Positions 1-10,036 of a stretch of 47,302 nucleotides of DNA are shown piece by piece; the first letter of the stretch is position 1, and each line of letters begins with the position of its first letter. The DNA is from Ilumatobacter sp. GTDB lineage: Bacteria > Actinomycetota > Acidimicrobiia > Acidimicrobiales > Ilumatobacteraceae. The notes under the pieces are model-generated. The model did no database searches, was not told where the DNA came from, and was given only the letters and a program-made list of their open reading frames with translations. The position numbers and the translations under genes were made by a program. The stretch lies in assembly GCA_013002175.1 (NCBI GenBank), contig JABDKP010000182.1, positions 1 through 47,302 on the forward strand, read 5' to 3'.

Positions 1-51
1 GCCGAGGGGAAGGCGACGCCGCTCCGCCAGGGTGGAATGGTGGTGCCGCTG

Positions 52-546
52 TCAGCTGTCGGCGTCGTCGCCGGTGACCCGCTCGACGGCGCGCTCCTCG
101 ATACGGTCGAGGCGTTCCTGGGCTTCCTCGGCGGTGAGGTCGCCGGCGGCGACCTTGGCCTCGATCCGTTCGGCCTTGCCGTCGACGATCGCCTGGACGA
201 CGTCATCGACAGCGACGCCCTGCGCCGCAGCGATGTCGGCCAGCGACGACCCGGACTCACGGGCCTCGCTCAACTCGTCGGTCGTCAGACCGAGCACCTC
301 GGCCACCGCTTCGTTGTTGCAGCCGCGCCCGCCGCGCCGATCGCCGTCGTCCACGTCGCCGTCGGCCGCTTCGGTGCCGTCGTCGATCGTCTGGAGCCCC
401 GCGGGCTCTGCCACATCTGCGGTCGGCACCGTCGTGGTGGGGTCGGCGGCGTCGTCGCTGGCCTGCGCCACGATGCTGCCGGCGCCGACGACGCCACTGG
501 CGAGGATCGTCGCTGAGAGCACCGCTCTGGTGAGTTTCTTGTTCAT
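52..546 (-). CDS. Small secreted protein with signal peptide and LGLTTDEL/SLADIAAAQGV-type helical repeats
   Basis: ORF with internal ATG at 544-546 giving MNKKLTRAVLSATILASGVVGAGSIVAQA signal peptide; C-terminal LGLTTDELSEARESGSSLADIAAAQGVAVDDVVQAIVDG. Confidence 0.65.
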   Translation of the reverse strand: MNKKLTRAVLSATILASGVVGAGSIVAQASDDAADPTTTVPTADVAEPAGLQTIDDGTEAADGDVDDGDRRGGRGCNNEAVAEVLGLTTDELSEARESGSSLADIAAAQGVAVDDVVQAIVDGKAERIEAKVAAGDLTAEEAQERLDRIEERAVERVTGDDADS

Positions 547-692
547 GGTGATCGTGTCCTTTCGGTGGGTTGCGCCGGGTTCGCCGGCGGTGTCGTTGTC
601 GACATCCACGACGTTCGTCGCCGTGGGTAAAGCGATCGATCGAAGAATCGAAGAAGGATCGAAGGATCGATCGGGCGTGCCTTCGAGACGTG

Positions 693-1472
693 TCAAATGC
701 GACGACGCGTCGATCGCTGCGCCGTCGTCTCGACTGCGAGGTGGTGATGCAGGTCGGACGTCGAGATGCCCGTTCGTGTCGTGAACGCTCGTCCGAACCG
801 GCTGGAGCCGACGGCATCGATCAGATCAGTTGGCTGGATCGCGGTGGCGATCGTCGTCACCGCTGCGAGGAGCGACACGAATGAGAGCATCAGCGCCGGG
901 TCGTCGATCACGTGATGCGGGTCGAGGGTTCGCGCAAACGGCGCCAACGCCACGGCGGGGACGAGCCAGAGCGCAGCGCGCCGGGTCGCGATGTGCGTCG
1001 CGATCGGGCGGCTGAGTGCGAAGAGCAGCGTCACTTGCATCACCAGGTAGAACGCAGATGGGTTCACCCGACCGGCCAGCGTGAACGACAGGTTCAACAC
1101 GATTCCGGCCCACAGCGCGGGCCGCACGTGACGATTCGTGGCCAGGCAGACCGCAATCGACAGCTGGGTCCACACCACCAGCCACGCCACGACCGGTGCG
1201 AGCGGCCCGACCACGTGATCGGCGAACGGCACGAAGAACGGCAGCATCGTGTCGCGCTGTTCGTCGAGGAATCCGATCAGGTTGTCGCCGGTCCACCACG
1301 TCGGATCGATCACCTTCTCGACGCCGGCGCGGAACCAGCCGGCGATCAAGAACAGGTACATCGGAGCGAGCACCGCCAGCTCGCGGCCGCCAACGTGGCG
1401 CGTACGAGGTGAGCCGTGCGTGATCGTGTCGGTCGGGGTCGAAGCGAGCGCGCGAGCGAGGGAGGTCTGCAT
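693..1472 (-). CDS. Multi-pass membrane protein of unknown function
   Basis: 259-aa ORF with several hydrophobic helices (MYLFLIAGWFRAGVEKV, PLAPVVAWLVVWTQLSIAVCLA); start uncertain. Confidence 0.55.
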   Translation of the reverse strand: MQTSLARALASTPTDTITHGSPRTRHVGGRELAVLAPMYLFLIAGWFRAGVEKVIDPTWWTGDNLIGFLDEQRDTMLPFFVPFADHVVGPLAPVVAWLVVWTQLSIAVCLATNRHVRPALWAGIVLNLSFTLAGRVNPSAFYLVMQVTLLFALSRPIATHIATRRAALWLVPAVALAPFARTLDPHHVIDDPALMLSFVSLLAAVTTIATAIQPTDLIDAVGSSRFGRAFTTRTGISTSDLHHHLAVETTAQRSTRRRI

Positions 1473-1643
1473 GGTCGGCCACGGTCGACGTGGCGCTCAA
1501 GAAGTCGCCTCGGGAAATCGAAGACGTTGCGAAGGACGTGCTGACCTACAGGCACGGGGCGGGCTCCCCGAAATCGGTCCGCAACCCGGACGCCCGTTTC
1601 CCATCGGGGGGCGACTTCAGACGGAGCGCTGATCTGCCGATAC

Positions 1644-2711
1644 GTGGATGTGTCGACCGATCCGGACGGAAGCTCCTTCGCGAACCTGCGTCGGCCGTTG
1701 CTGATCCAGCGCTTCGTGCTGACGGTCGTCGTCAGCTCGCTGGTCGTGCTGTTGCCGCTCGGACCCGAGCGCTTCACGCTCGCCGCAACGATCTTTGCGG
1801 TCCAGCTCGCGTCGACGTGGTTGATCGAGCGCAAGCGTCGAGAACTGATCGACCAACTCGGGGCCTACCTGCTGGTCGAGCATCTCCTCGTCCTCGTCGC
1901 CGGAATCATCTGCCCGCCGAGTTACGTCGCGGCGTGCATGCTGGGAATCGCGTCGATCGGCATCAACGCCCCGTACCTCACCGTGCAGTGGCTGCGGCGA
2001 ATCACCCCCGTGACCGTGCTCGCAACGATCATCGCCCCGCTCGTCCACGACATCGACGGCGCCGTTCCGATCATCTGCATCTCGACGCTGCTGTGTCTGC
2101 ACATGACATTCAACCGCAGCGGTGCAGTGCTCCTCGCCGCCAGTGCGACGCAACGGGCGCGACACGAGGCGGACCACGACGTGCTGACCGGGCTGGCGAA
2201 TCGGCGCGTACTCGTCAACCGGCTCGACGAGCTCGACGACGACACCGACATCGGTCTGCTGCTGATCGACCTCGACAACTTCAAGGAGATCAACGACAGC
2301 TTCGGCCATGAAGTGGGCGACACCGTGCTGCGCACCGTGGCCACCCGCCTGTCCGACCAATCCGACTCGGTTCTCGCGTTGCGGCTCGGCGGCGACGAAT
2401 TCGCAGTGCTGGTTCCTGGCCCGGCAGAGCAGACCGAAGCCACCGCCGATCGCGTACTCGCGACGTTCGACGTGCCGATCGCGGTCGCCAACGGCGACAT
2501 CGTCGTCGCGGCGTCGATCGGCATGTCCCACACGTCGTCGGCCGAACCGCACGAGCTGATGAGCTTTGCCGACGTGGCGATGTTCGAGGCCAAGCGAACC
2601 GGCGAGGGTCGCTCCTGGTACGTGCCGACGCGGAGCGCATCGAGACACCCGACGGCCGACCGTCGGCGGACTCGCCAGCAGCAGTCGACGAACGAGAACG
2701 TCACCTCGTGA
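1644..2711 (+). CDS. Membrane-anchored GGDEF domain protein (putative diguanylate cyclase)
   Basis: N-terminal TM helices; DHDVLTGLANRRVLVNRLDEL and LRLGGDEFAVLVPG active-site motif. Confidence 0.85.
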   Translation: MDVSTDPDGSSFANLRRPLLIQRFVLTVVVSSLVVLLPLGPERFTLAATIFAVQLASTWLIERKRRELIDQLGAYLLVEHLLVLVAGIICPPSYVAACMLGIASIGINAPYLTVQWLRRITPVTVLATIIAPLVHDIDGAVPIICISTLLCLHMTFNRSGAVLLAASATQRARHEADHDVLTGLANRRVLVNRLDELDDDTDIGLLLIDLDNFKEINDSFGHEVGDTVLRTVATRLSDQSDSVLALRLGGDEFAVLVPGPAEQTEATADRVLATFDVPIAVANGDIVVAASIGMSHTSSAEPHELMSFADVAMFEAKRTGEGRSWYVPTRSASRHPTADRRRTRQQQSTNENVTS

Positions 2712-2762
2712 TGACGCCGAAACAGGCCGCGATGCTCGGTGATTGCGTGGGAAAGTGGACCG

Positions 2763-3230
2763 ATGAGATCCGAAACTGACGCCCGAAGCACCGGCAGCCA
2801 TCGGTCGGCCATCTCTCGGCTGCTGCTGCTGCTGCTCGTCGTTCCGACGGCCCTGCTGTTCGGCTGCACGGGCGACGCCCCGAACCTGCAGGGTGTCGCC
2901 GATCAATTCTCGGCGCCGGACACGTGGCGTCCGATGGGTCAGAACGAGGTCTCCGAGACGTTGTGCGTCGGTCCGAGCTGCGACACGATCGTCGTGGCGT
3001 GGGCGGCGCGCGAGGCTCCGACCGGAGCAGAGATCGGCGCACTGATGCAGGCGGCCGGCTGGGCCGGCGCAGAGACGAACGACTGTCAGGTTCGAGCGGA
3101 CGTGACAGGACCGGTCCCATTCTGCCGCGGGACTGCCGAGGTCGCCGGCGCCGACGTCGAGCTCACCGCCTCGGGTCCGATCGTCGGTGTCGACGAGCCA
3201 TACCTCATCACCCTCCACGTCAGCAGCTGA
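2763..3230 (+). CDS. Putative lipoprotein
   Basis: LLLLLLVVPTALLFGCTGD lipobox-like signal; start likely MRSETD within the ORF beginning at 2739. Confidence 0.55.
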   Translation: MRSETDARSTGSHRSAISRLLLLLLVVPTALLFGCTGDAPNLQGVADQFSAPDTWRPMGQNEVSETLCVGPSCDTIVVAWAAREAPTGAEIGALMQAAGWAGAETNDCQVRADVTGPVPFCRGTAEVAGADVELTASGPIVGVDEPYLITLHVSS

Positions 3231-3310
3231 CGATCGTCGCGTCGCCACGAGCGGCGCCGGCGTCGTCTGCTAACTTCGCCGCGAGTTGAGCGAGGTTTCA
3301 GGGGGAATAC

Positions 3311-5566
3311 ATGAAAACGACGGCGGCGATCGTGAGCTCACTGCTGATGCTTTCGGTTCTGGTGGTGGCCGGGCCGGCGACTGCATCTCACGATGACGCG
3401 GCGTGCACGGACGTCACATTGGTGTTTGCGCGGGGATCGGGTCAGACGCTCAATTTCCGTGAGGCGCCCCGCTTCTTCGAGAAAGTCACGAACCGACTCG
3501 ACGGCATCGGCGTGAACGCGTACGAGTTGGGGGCCGAGGCGCACGACGGTGCGCAGTACCCGGCCTACGGGATTGGCTTCGACAGCCTTCAGTCGTTCAA
3601 GAACCTCATCGAGGCCGACGCCAGCTGGACCGGCCCCGCCGGCGGGGAGTATCGCTCCAGCGTGACCTCCGGGGTGACCGAACTCACCGCATACCTCACT
3701 GCGAGGGCGGCGAGGTGCCCCGACGAGATCTTCGCGATCGGCGGATACTCGCAGGGCGCCCAGGTCGTGGGCGACGCGCTTCCGAATCTGTCGGCGTCGA
3801 CACGCGACCGGATCGCGTACGTTGCACTGTTCGGCGACCCGAAGCTCTATCTGCCGGAGGGCCGGGGGCCGTTCCCGCCGGCCTGCATCGGCAAGCAGTT
3901 CTCCGAATGGCGTCGGGGAAATGTCAGTTGCTTCACGGACAACGGGATACTCGAGGCTCGAAAGCCGTATCTCCCGTCCGATGTGGAGTCACGCTCCGGG
4001 TCCTGGTGTGACCGAAATGATCCGATCTGCAACAACAATCCGGCGGACTTCGTGGTGTCGGCACACAGCTTCTATGCGGACGATGGCGCGGAGATGGACG
4101 AGGCCGCGCGTGAAGTGGCGATCGCCATCGCCGATCGGCTGCCTCCTGAGCAGGCGGAGACAATCGACATATCGATCTTCGTGCTCGCAGCAGGCGCGAA
4201 CGGTATCGATGTCGCATTCGTCATCGATACGACCGGTTCGATGTCCGGACAGATCGGGGCGGCGACGTCCGTCGCCGATCTCGTCGGCACGAACATCATC
4301 AATCTGCGGGGGCGTGTCGCGCTCACCGAGTATCGCGATGCCTTCGACTCGTTCGTCGCCGAGGTGAGGACACCGCTGACGACCGATGTCGGGTTGTTCC
4401 GGTCGTCCCTTGACGACCTCTTCGCGAGCGGTGGGGGCGATTCGCCGGAAGCACTGCTGACCGCGCTGATGACCACCTTCGACGCACTGGACTGGACTCC
4501 CGGTGCGACAAAGGCGGCGGTCGTGCTGACCGACGCCGGGTATCACGACCCTGACGTCGCCAATGGGTGGACCGCCGCCGACGTGGTGCAGCGCAGCCTG
4601 GAGATCGACCCCGTCAACGTCTACCCGGTCGTGCCCGCCTACCTCGAGTCGACCTATCAACCGCTCGCCGACGCGACCGCCGGTCAGGTGATCATCGACT
4701 CCGGCGACACGGCTGCGGCGCTCGTCGAAGCCTTCGAGGCGGTCTCGACCCGTCCCGTGGTCGTGCTGCCGTTCGACCAATACTTCGCCGCACCGGGCGA
4801 CGAGGTGGTCTTCGAGGTCTTCGCCTACGACATCGACGCCGACATCGTCGGCTACGAATGGGATTTCGATGCCGACGGCGTCATCGACCTCGCGACCGAG
4901 GGGCCCACCGCCACCCACGTGTACGCCACGCCGTTCTCGGGGATCTTCGAAGTGCGTGCGACCTCGGCCGACGGTGGCATCGGGAGCGCGGCAGGCACCA
5001 TCGAGGTCAGCGAGTCCGGCCTCGCAGATCGACTGCCCGGACCGGCCACCGGACTCGCCGCGGAACTCGTCGACGAAGCGAACCGAAGCTTCCGGGTCAG
5101 CTGGGACGCCGTGACCGATCCGGATGTGGACGGGTGGGCGCTTCTGAACGGCGACGGCGACCTGCTCGCCCGGCTGGCTCCTGAGATCACCGAGATCGTC
5201 ATCCCCGGCGTGCCCGACGAGGGTGGGACGGTGTCCCTGGTCGCGTTCAACGAATTCGGTTCGAGCGATGTGCGCTCGGTCGAGTTGCCATCCGCGCTCG
5301 GCGATCCGTTGAGCGCGTTGCAGCGCTTGCGAGACGACGTCGCGGGCGCTGGCCTGGCCCGCGGGCTCGAACGCTCGCTGCTGGCGAAGGTCGAGGCCGC
5401 GATCCGTTCGGTCGAGCACGACCGCATGAACCCGGCGTGCGGACAAGTCGGTGCCCTCGCGAACCAACTCGGGTCGTCGGCCGCACGGGATGGCATCGAC
5501 AGCGCCACGCTCGCCGATTGGAGTGCGCGGGCAAACTCGATCCGCGAGCTGCTGGACTGTGGCTGA
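3311..5566 (+). CDS. Secreted multidomain protein: cutinase-like hydrolase + VWA domain + PKD domain
   Basis: Signal peptide; lipase box GGYSQGAQVVGDAL; VWA/MIDAS IDVAFVIDTTGSMSGQIG; PKD-like YEWDFDADGVIDLATEGPTATHVYATPFSGIFEVRATSADGG. Confidence 0.8.
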   Translation: MKTTAAIVSSLLMLSVLVVAGPATASHDDAACTDVTLVFARGSGQTLNFREAPRFFEKVTNRLDGIGVNAYELGAEAHDGAQYPAYGIGFDSLQSFKNLIEADASWTGPAGGEYRSSVTSGVTELTAYLTARAARCPDEIFAIGGYSQGAQVVGDALPNLSASTRDRIAYVALFGDPKLYLPEGRGPFPPACIGKQFSEWRRGNVSCFTDNGILEARKPYLPSDVESRSGSWCDRNDPICNNNPADFVVSAHSFYADDGAEMDEAAREVAIAIADRLPPEQAETIDISIFVLAAGANGIDVAFVIDTTGSMSGQIGAATSVADLVGTNIINLRGRVALTEYRDAFDSFVAEVRTPLTTDVGLFRSSLDDLFASGGGDSPEALLTALMTTFDALDWTPGATKAAVVLTDAGYHDPDVANGWTAADVVQRSLEIDPVNVYPVVPAYLESTYQPLADATAGQVIIDSGDTAAALVEAFEAVSTRPVVVLPFDQYFAAPGDEVVFEVFAYDIDADIVGYEWDFDADGVIDLATEGPTATHVYATPFSGIFEVRATSADGGIGSAAGTIEVSESGLADRLPGPATGLAAELVDEANRSFRVSWDAVTDPDVDGWALLNGDGDLLARLAPEITEIVIPGVPDEGGTVSLVAFNEFGSSDVRSVELPSALGDPLSALQRLRDDVAGAGLARGLERSLLAKVEAAIRSVEHDRMNPACGQVGALANQLGSSAARDGIDSATLADWSARANSIRELLDCG

Positions 5567-5712
5567 CTCGCGGTCGGTGCGTTGGTCTCGGTTCTGATCA
5601 CGCGCTGGCCTGCATCACGACGATCGCGAGCGCCGTGATCGGCAACTGGACCTCGACCTGACAGCCGGTCAGAAGGTTCGGACCTCTCGACGCCGCGTGC
5701 GAAGACCGGTGA

Positions 5713-5997
5713 TCAGCGGGTGGAGCGGCTGGGTGGTCCGTCGAGGCGGTGCATCTCTTCGGCGATCTCGGTCTCGGAGATCGGCTTCTGACCGAAGACG
5801 TTCCAGGCGTGCAGGACCACGCCGATGCCCCATCCCGCGATCGGCCAGATCGGCCAGAAGTAGCCGACACCGGATGCCGCCCAGATGACCACGAGCAGGG
5901 CGTTGACAGCGAAGTACAACAGAGCGTGGGTTCTGAAGTCGCGCTTGTCGGTGATGCGGGCGATGGCGGCACTTCTACGTGTGTCGTGCTGATCCAT
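5713..5997 (-). CDS. 2TM domain-containing small membrane protein
   Basis: Two hydrophobic helices LLYFAVNALLVVIWAASGVGYFWPIWPIAGWGIGVVLHAWNVFG. Confidence 0.6.
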   Translation of the reverse strand: MDQHDTRRSAAIARITDKRDFRTHALLYFAVNALLVVIWAASGVGYFWPIWPIAGWGIGVVLHAWNVFGQKPISETEIAEEMHRLDGPPSRSTR

Positions 5998-6099
5998 CCT
6001 GAAACCTCCTCAGGTGGGGTGCGTCAGCAACCATCGTCGTCCGGACGACCCGTGGTGGGGAGAGGACAACGTCACGATCCGATGATCACGCCAAGGTCT

Positions 6100-7083
6100 T
6101 CACGCCATGGCGGCGAGCACGCGGCGGTGACCGGTGAAGGGTTTGCGGCCGTGCATCGCCAGCACGTTGTCGATCACCATCACGTCACCCGGCTGCCACG
6201 GGAACACGGCCTCGCACGACCGCGCCACCGTGCGCACGTGCAGCAGGTCGGCGACGTCGATCGGCGAGCCGTCTTCGTAGGTCACGTGGTTGCCGAGCGT
6301 CTCGACGCCGGCAGTGTGGGGATCGATCCGGGGGTCGTCGACGCCACCGAACGCCACCTTCACGCTCGCGACCTCACGATGCCACTGGTCGGCCTGGTTG
6401 TGCCAGCACGTCTCGCCGGTGAGCGCGTGTTCGAGCACTGCGGGGTGAGTTGCGGCCGTGCGCAAGCCGAGGCCGGTCCACTCGAAGTCCATCCCGGCCT
6501 CCCGCAGATACGTCTCGACCGCCGCTCGGTCGCCCGTCTCGAACGTGTCCTGCCACGACTTGCCGACGCCGGGTCGGTCGTCGGCGTCCCACAGGTGCTG
6601 GAGGTAGGTGACGCCCCGCGTCTCGAACCGATCCCGAATCGCAGGATCGAGCCGCGCGTACACCTCGCGCCCGTCGGCGACCGGGGTCTCGCCGCCGGTC
6701 TCGGACGGGGTCAGGCAGCAGAAGAACAGCCGGTCGGGCGACCATCCGGCGTACGACAGCTCGTTGTGGAGGAACACCTCGAGGTGCGCCGGGTACTCGG
6801 TCGACGTGTACACCTGGTCGGCGAGGCCGGTCCTCGGTGAGTCGCCGCCGGTGTAGTTGCGGAGGTCGGGCCGGATCGCGGCGCAGACGGCCCGGAACTC
6901 GGTCGCGGACGTGATCTCGAAGCCCCGGATCAGCACCGCGCCGGCGCGCTGGACGCCCGCCTCGATCGCGTCGCGGTTCGCGTGTGCCCACGCCGCGCCC
7001 GCGGCCGCGCCGGCGTCGGCCGCGTCGCCGGTCTCGGCGAGCAACGGCAGCGACCGGCCGGAGTAGAGCGGATGTGCCTGCAC
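6100..7083 (-). CDS. TauD/TfdA-family Fe(II)/2-oxoglutarate dioxygenase
   Basis: HNELSYAGWSPDRLFFCCLTPSETGGETPVADGREVY and WQPGDVMVIDNVLAMHGRKPFTGHRRVL; SD-like cctcct just upstream of start. Confidence 0.8.
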   Translation of the reverse strand: MQAHPLYSGRSLPLLAETGDAADAGAAAGAAWAHANRDAIEAGVQRAGAVLIRGFEITSATEFRAVCAAIRPDLRNYTGGDSPRTGLADQVYTSTEYPAHLEVFLHNELSYAGWSPDRLFFCCLTPSETGGETPVADGREVYARLDPAIRDRFETRGVTYLQHLWDADDRPGVGKSWQDTFETGDRAAVETYLREAGMDFEWTGLGLRTAATHPAVLEHALTGETCWHNQADQWHREVASVKVAFGGVDDPRIDPHTAGVETLGNHVTYEDGSPIDVADLLHVRTVARSCEAVFPWQPGDVMVIDNVLAMHGRKPFTGHRRVLAAMA

Positions 7084-7195
7084 GGAATTCCTCCTTGCCC
7101 AGATGATCGCAGCTTCGGCACGCTCCGCCGACCGAACAACGTTGCGTCAACGCACTGCTCGGCGCGCTCGTCGTCGTGCCAGACGTGGCAACCTG

Positions 7196-7606
7196 ATGCA
7201 CGTGGGACAGACACGTGCAACCGTCATCGCCAGGTGGGTCGACACCCGCGCGCAGCTCGTGCGATTCGGCGAGTGGCGGCGTCGCCTGGTCCACGAGCTG
7301 GGCGAACTTCCCGACACGATGCAGCAGTTGCGCCGGGGTGCCGCGAACTTCGAACTCGTCGGCGAGCGGCTGGCGAAGAGTTCGGCGTCACTCGAGGAGA
7401 TCGCCGACCTGTACCAGACGACGATCGCGGAATCCGGCCGCCGGTCTGCGCAGGCGGTCGACGAGCTGCGAACTCAGATCGAAGGGCTCGCCAAGGCTGC
7501 CGGATCGCCCGAACGGATCGCGGCGACGTTGGCCGATGTGCAGCGGGGGTTCGAGTCGATCGCGAGCCTCAACCCGTTCTGGCCCGGCTCCACCCGCAAG
7601 CCGTGA
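7196..7606 (+). CDS. Hypothetical coiled-coil protein
   Basis: ORF MHVGQTRATVIARWVDTRAQLVRF...; helical composition; no family recognised. Confidence 0.45.
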   Translation: MHVGQTRATVIARWVDTRAQLVRFGEWRRRLVHELGELPDTMQQLRRGAANFELVGERLAKSSASLEEIADLYQTTIAESGRRSAQAVDELRTQIEGLAKAAGSPERIAATLADVQRGFESIASLNPFWPGSTRKP

Positions 7607-7681
7607 TCGGCTCCCGAGCCCGGCCGGCGGCCACAGCGCGAGTCGGTGTGGACAGTCCGGCCGTCAGCTCGCGCCGTGACG

Positions 7682-9856
7682 TCACCTGATGAGCAGCATC
7701 TCGCGGTACTTCGGGAGCGGCCAGTACTCGTCCGATACTTCGGCTTCGAGGGCGTCGGCGTGTGTGCGAACCCTGTCCATCAGCTCGCGTAGCGTGCCGG
7801 CGCAGTACTGCATGTGCTCCTCGATCGTGGCGAACTCGCCGACGCTCAACGCCGATTCGAGTTCGCGCACTGCGGCGATCAGCGAGTTCGCCTCCTCGGC
7901 GACCATTTTCACCGGCGACGTCTCCAACTCGACACCGACCGACGCCGCGCCGCTGATCGTGCCGACGAGGTCGGACACGTACGACATCGCCGCCGGATAC
8001 AGCACGGTCTTGGCGAGTTCCGCCGTCGTCTTGGCCTCGACGCCGATCGACAGGATGTACTGCTCGGAGTACACCTCGTAGCGGCTCTCGAGTTCGACGG
8101 GTGACAGCACGCCGGTCCGCTCGAACAGTGCGACGACATCGTCGTCGATCAACGCCGGCAGCGCGTCGGCAGTCGTCGGGATGTCACGCAGGCCACGCTC
8201 CTCGACCGCCGCCTCGTGCCAGTCGGACGAGTAGCCGTCGCCGCCGAAGATCACGTCACCGTGCAGCTCCATCAGCTCCTTGAGCACGGCGGCGACCCCC
8301 TCCGCCTCGCTCTTGCCGGCCTCGAACTCGACCTCGAGCTTGTCGGCGATCCAGTCGAGCGAGTCGGCGAGCATCGTGTTCATCGCGACGAGTGGCCCGG
8401 AGATCGACTGCGACGAGCCGACCGCGCGGAACTCGAACCGGTTGCCCGTGAACGCGAACGGCGAGGTGCGGTTGCGGTCGCCCGGGTCGCGGGTGAACGG
8501 CAGGATCTGCGCGAGACCGAGGTCCATCACGCCACCCCCGTTGGACTCCGCAGTGTTGCCTTCCTTGATGTCGTTGAACACGGCTTCGAGCTGGTCGCCC
8601 AGGTACAGCGAGAGGATGGCCGGCGGCGCTTCGTTGGCACCGAGACGGTGATCGTTGCCGACCGATGCGATCACGGCTCGCAGCAGCGGGCCGTAGAGGT
8701 GCACGCCACGAATGACTGCGCCGCAGAACAGCAGGAAGTTGAGATTTGCGTGCGGTGTCCTGCCGGGGTCGAGCAGGTTGCCCTGGGTGGCGTTGCCGAC
8801 CGACCAATTGACGTGCTTGCCCGATCCGTTGAGCCCGGCGAACGGTTTTTCGTGCAGCAGGCAGACGAAGCCGTGGTCCTTGGCCGTCGATTTCATCAGC
8901 GTCATCATCATCTGCTGGTGATCCGCCGCCACGTTGGCCGCTTCGAACTGGGGGGCGATCTCGAACTGGCCGGGGGCGACTTCGTTGTGGTGCGTCTTCG
9001 CCGGGATGCCGAGCCGGAACAGCTTGTCCTCGAAGTCCTGCATGAACACCTGGACGCGTTCGGGAATCGCCCCGAAGTAGTGATCGTCGAACTCCTGACC
9101 CTTCGGTGACGGTGCGCCGAAGAGCGTGCGACCGGTCAGCAACAGATCCGGCCGGGCGTTCGCGAAATGAGCGTCGACCAGGAAGTACTCCTGCTCCGGC
9201 CCACAGCTCGCGCGCAATGTCTCGATCTCGGTCTCGCCCATCAGCTTCAACACCCGCTGCGCGGCGCGGTCCATCGCGTCGCTGGAACGCAGGAGCGGGA
9301 TCTTCTTGTCGAGCGACTCGCCCGTCCAGGACAGGAAGACGCTCGGAATCATCAACGTCGCGCCGTTGGCGGTGCGCAGCACGTACGCCGGGCTGGTCGG
9401 GTCCCACGCGGTGTACCCCCGTGCGGCGTCGGTCATTCGGAGGCTGCCGTTCGGGAACGACGAGCCGTCGGGTTCACCCTTGATCAGCAGGCTGCCGGTG
9501 AACTCGGTGATCGCCCGGCCGTCGGGGTTCGTGACGATGAACCCGTCGTGCTTCTCCGCGGTGACATTGGTCATCGGGAAGAAGATGTGGGAGAAGAATT
9601 TCACGCCTTTCGCCAGCGCCCAGTCCTTCATCGCCGCGGCGACCACATCGGCGATCGCCGGGTCGAGCGGCGCGCCGGTCTGCACCGTCGTCTTCATCTC
9701 CTTGAACGCATGCTTGGAGAGGCACTCCTCCATCGTCGCCAGGTTGAACACATCCGATGCCCAGATCTCGCTCAGCGGACCGCCGGTGGCGGTCGCGGTC
9801 GTCGCTCGACCGATCACATCGCTGATCGCCTGTCGGCGGACTGGGTTGGCACTCAC
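7682..9856 (-). CDS. glnN: Type III glutamine synthetase
   Basis: ~724 aa; FFPMTNVTAEKHDGFI, GPEQEYFLVD, KTHHNEVAPGQFEIAPQFE, NGSGKHVNWSVG, PFAFTGNRFEFRAVGSSQS; GTG start at 9854-9856 with AAGGAGC on the minus strand just upstream. Confidence 0.9.
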   Translation of the reverse strand: MSANPVRRQAISDVIGRATTATATGGPLSEIWASDVFNLATMEECLSKHAFKEMKTTVQTGAPLDPAIADVVAAAMKDWALAKGVKFFSHIFFPMTNVTAEKHDGFIVTNPDGRAITEFTGSLLIKGEPDGSSFPNGSLRMTDAARGYTAWDPTSPAYVLRTANGATLMIPSVFLSWTGESLDKKIPLLRSSDAMDRAAQRVLKLMGETEIETLRASCGPEQEYFLVDAHFANARPDLLLTGRTLFGAPSPKGQEFDDHYFGAIPERVQVFMQDFEDKLFRLGIPAKTHHNEVAPGQFEIAPQFEAANVAADHQQMMMTLMKSTAKDHGFVCLLHEKPFAGLNGSGKHVNWSVGNATQGNLLDPGRTPHANLNFLLFCGAVIRGVHLYGPLLRAVIASVGNDHRLGANEAPPAILSLYLGDQLEAVFNDIKEGNTAESNGGGVMDLGLAQILPFTRDPGDRNRTSPFAFTGNRFEFRAVGSSQSISGPLVAMNTMLADSLDWIADKLEVEFEAGKSEAEGVAAVLKELMELHGDVIFGGDGYSSDWHEAAVEERGLRDIPTTADALPALIDDDVVALFERTGVLSPVELESRYEVYSEQYILSIGVEAKTTAELAKTVLYPAAMSYVSDLVGTISGAASVGVELETSPVKMVAEEANSLIAAVRELESALSVGEFATIEEHMQYCAGTLRELMDRVRTHADALEAEVSDEYWPLPKYREMLLIR

Positions 9857-10036
9857 GGTTGCTCCTTGGTGTCGGCGGGCCCCGATGGTTCGGGGGAGGG
9901 ATGGTCGCGGGAAGGCACCTGAAACTGACACGTACCCAGATCAGCCCGTGGCGAATCCTCGACGCCCAGCGGTCCGTGCGTGCGCACGTGAGCGCCGCCG
10001 GGTTTGGGTGAGCTCCCATGCGTGCACCCTCGCAGC

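Noticed and set aside
1617-3248. 543-aa minus-strand ORF antisense to the GGDEF protein and lipoprotein
   Set aside because: His/Arg/Gln-rich artefact of GC codon bias; plus strand has GGDEF motif.
3989-5467. 492-aa minus-strand ORF antisense to the cutinase-VWA protein
   Set aside because: Same high-GC mirror effect; no motifs.
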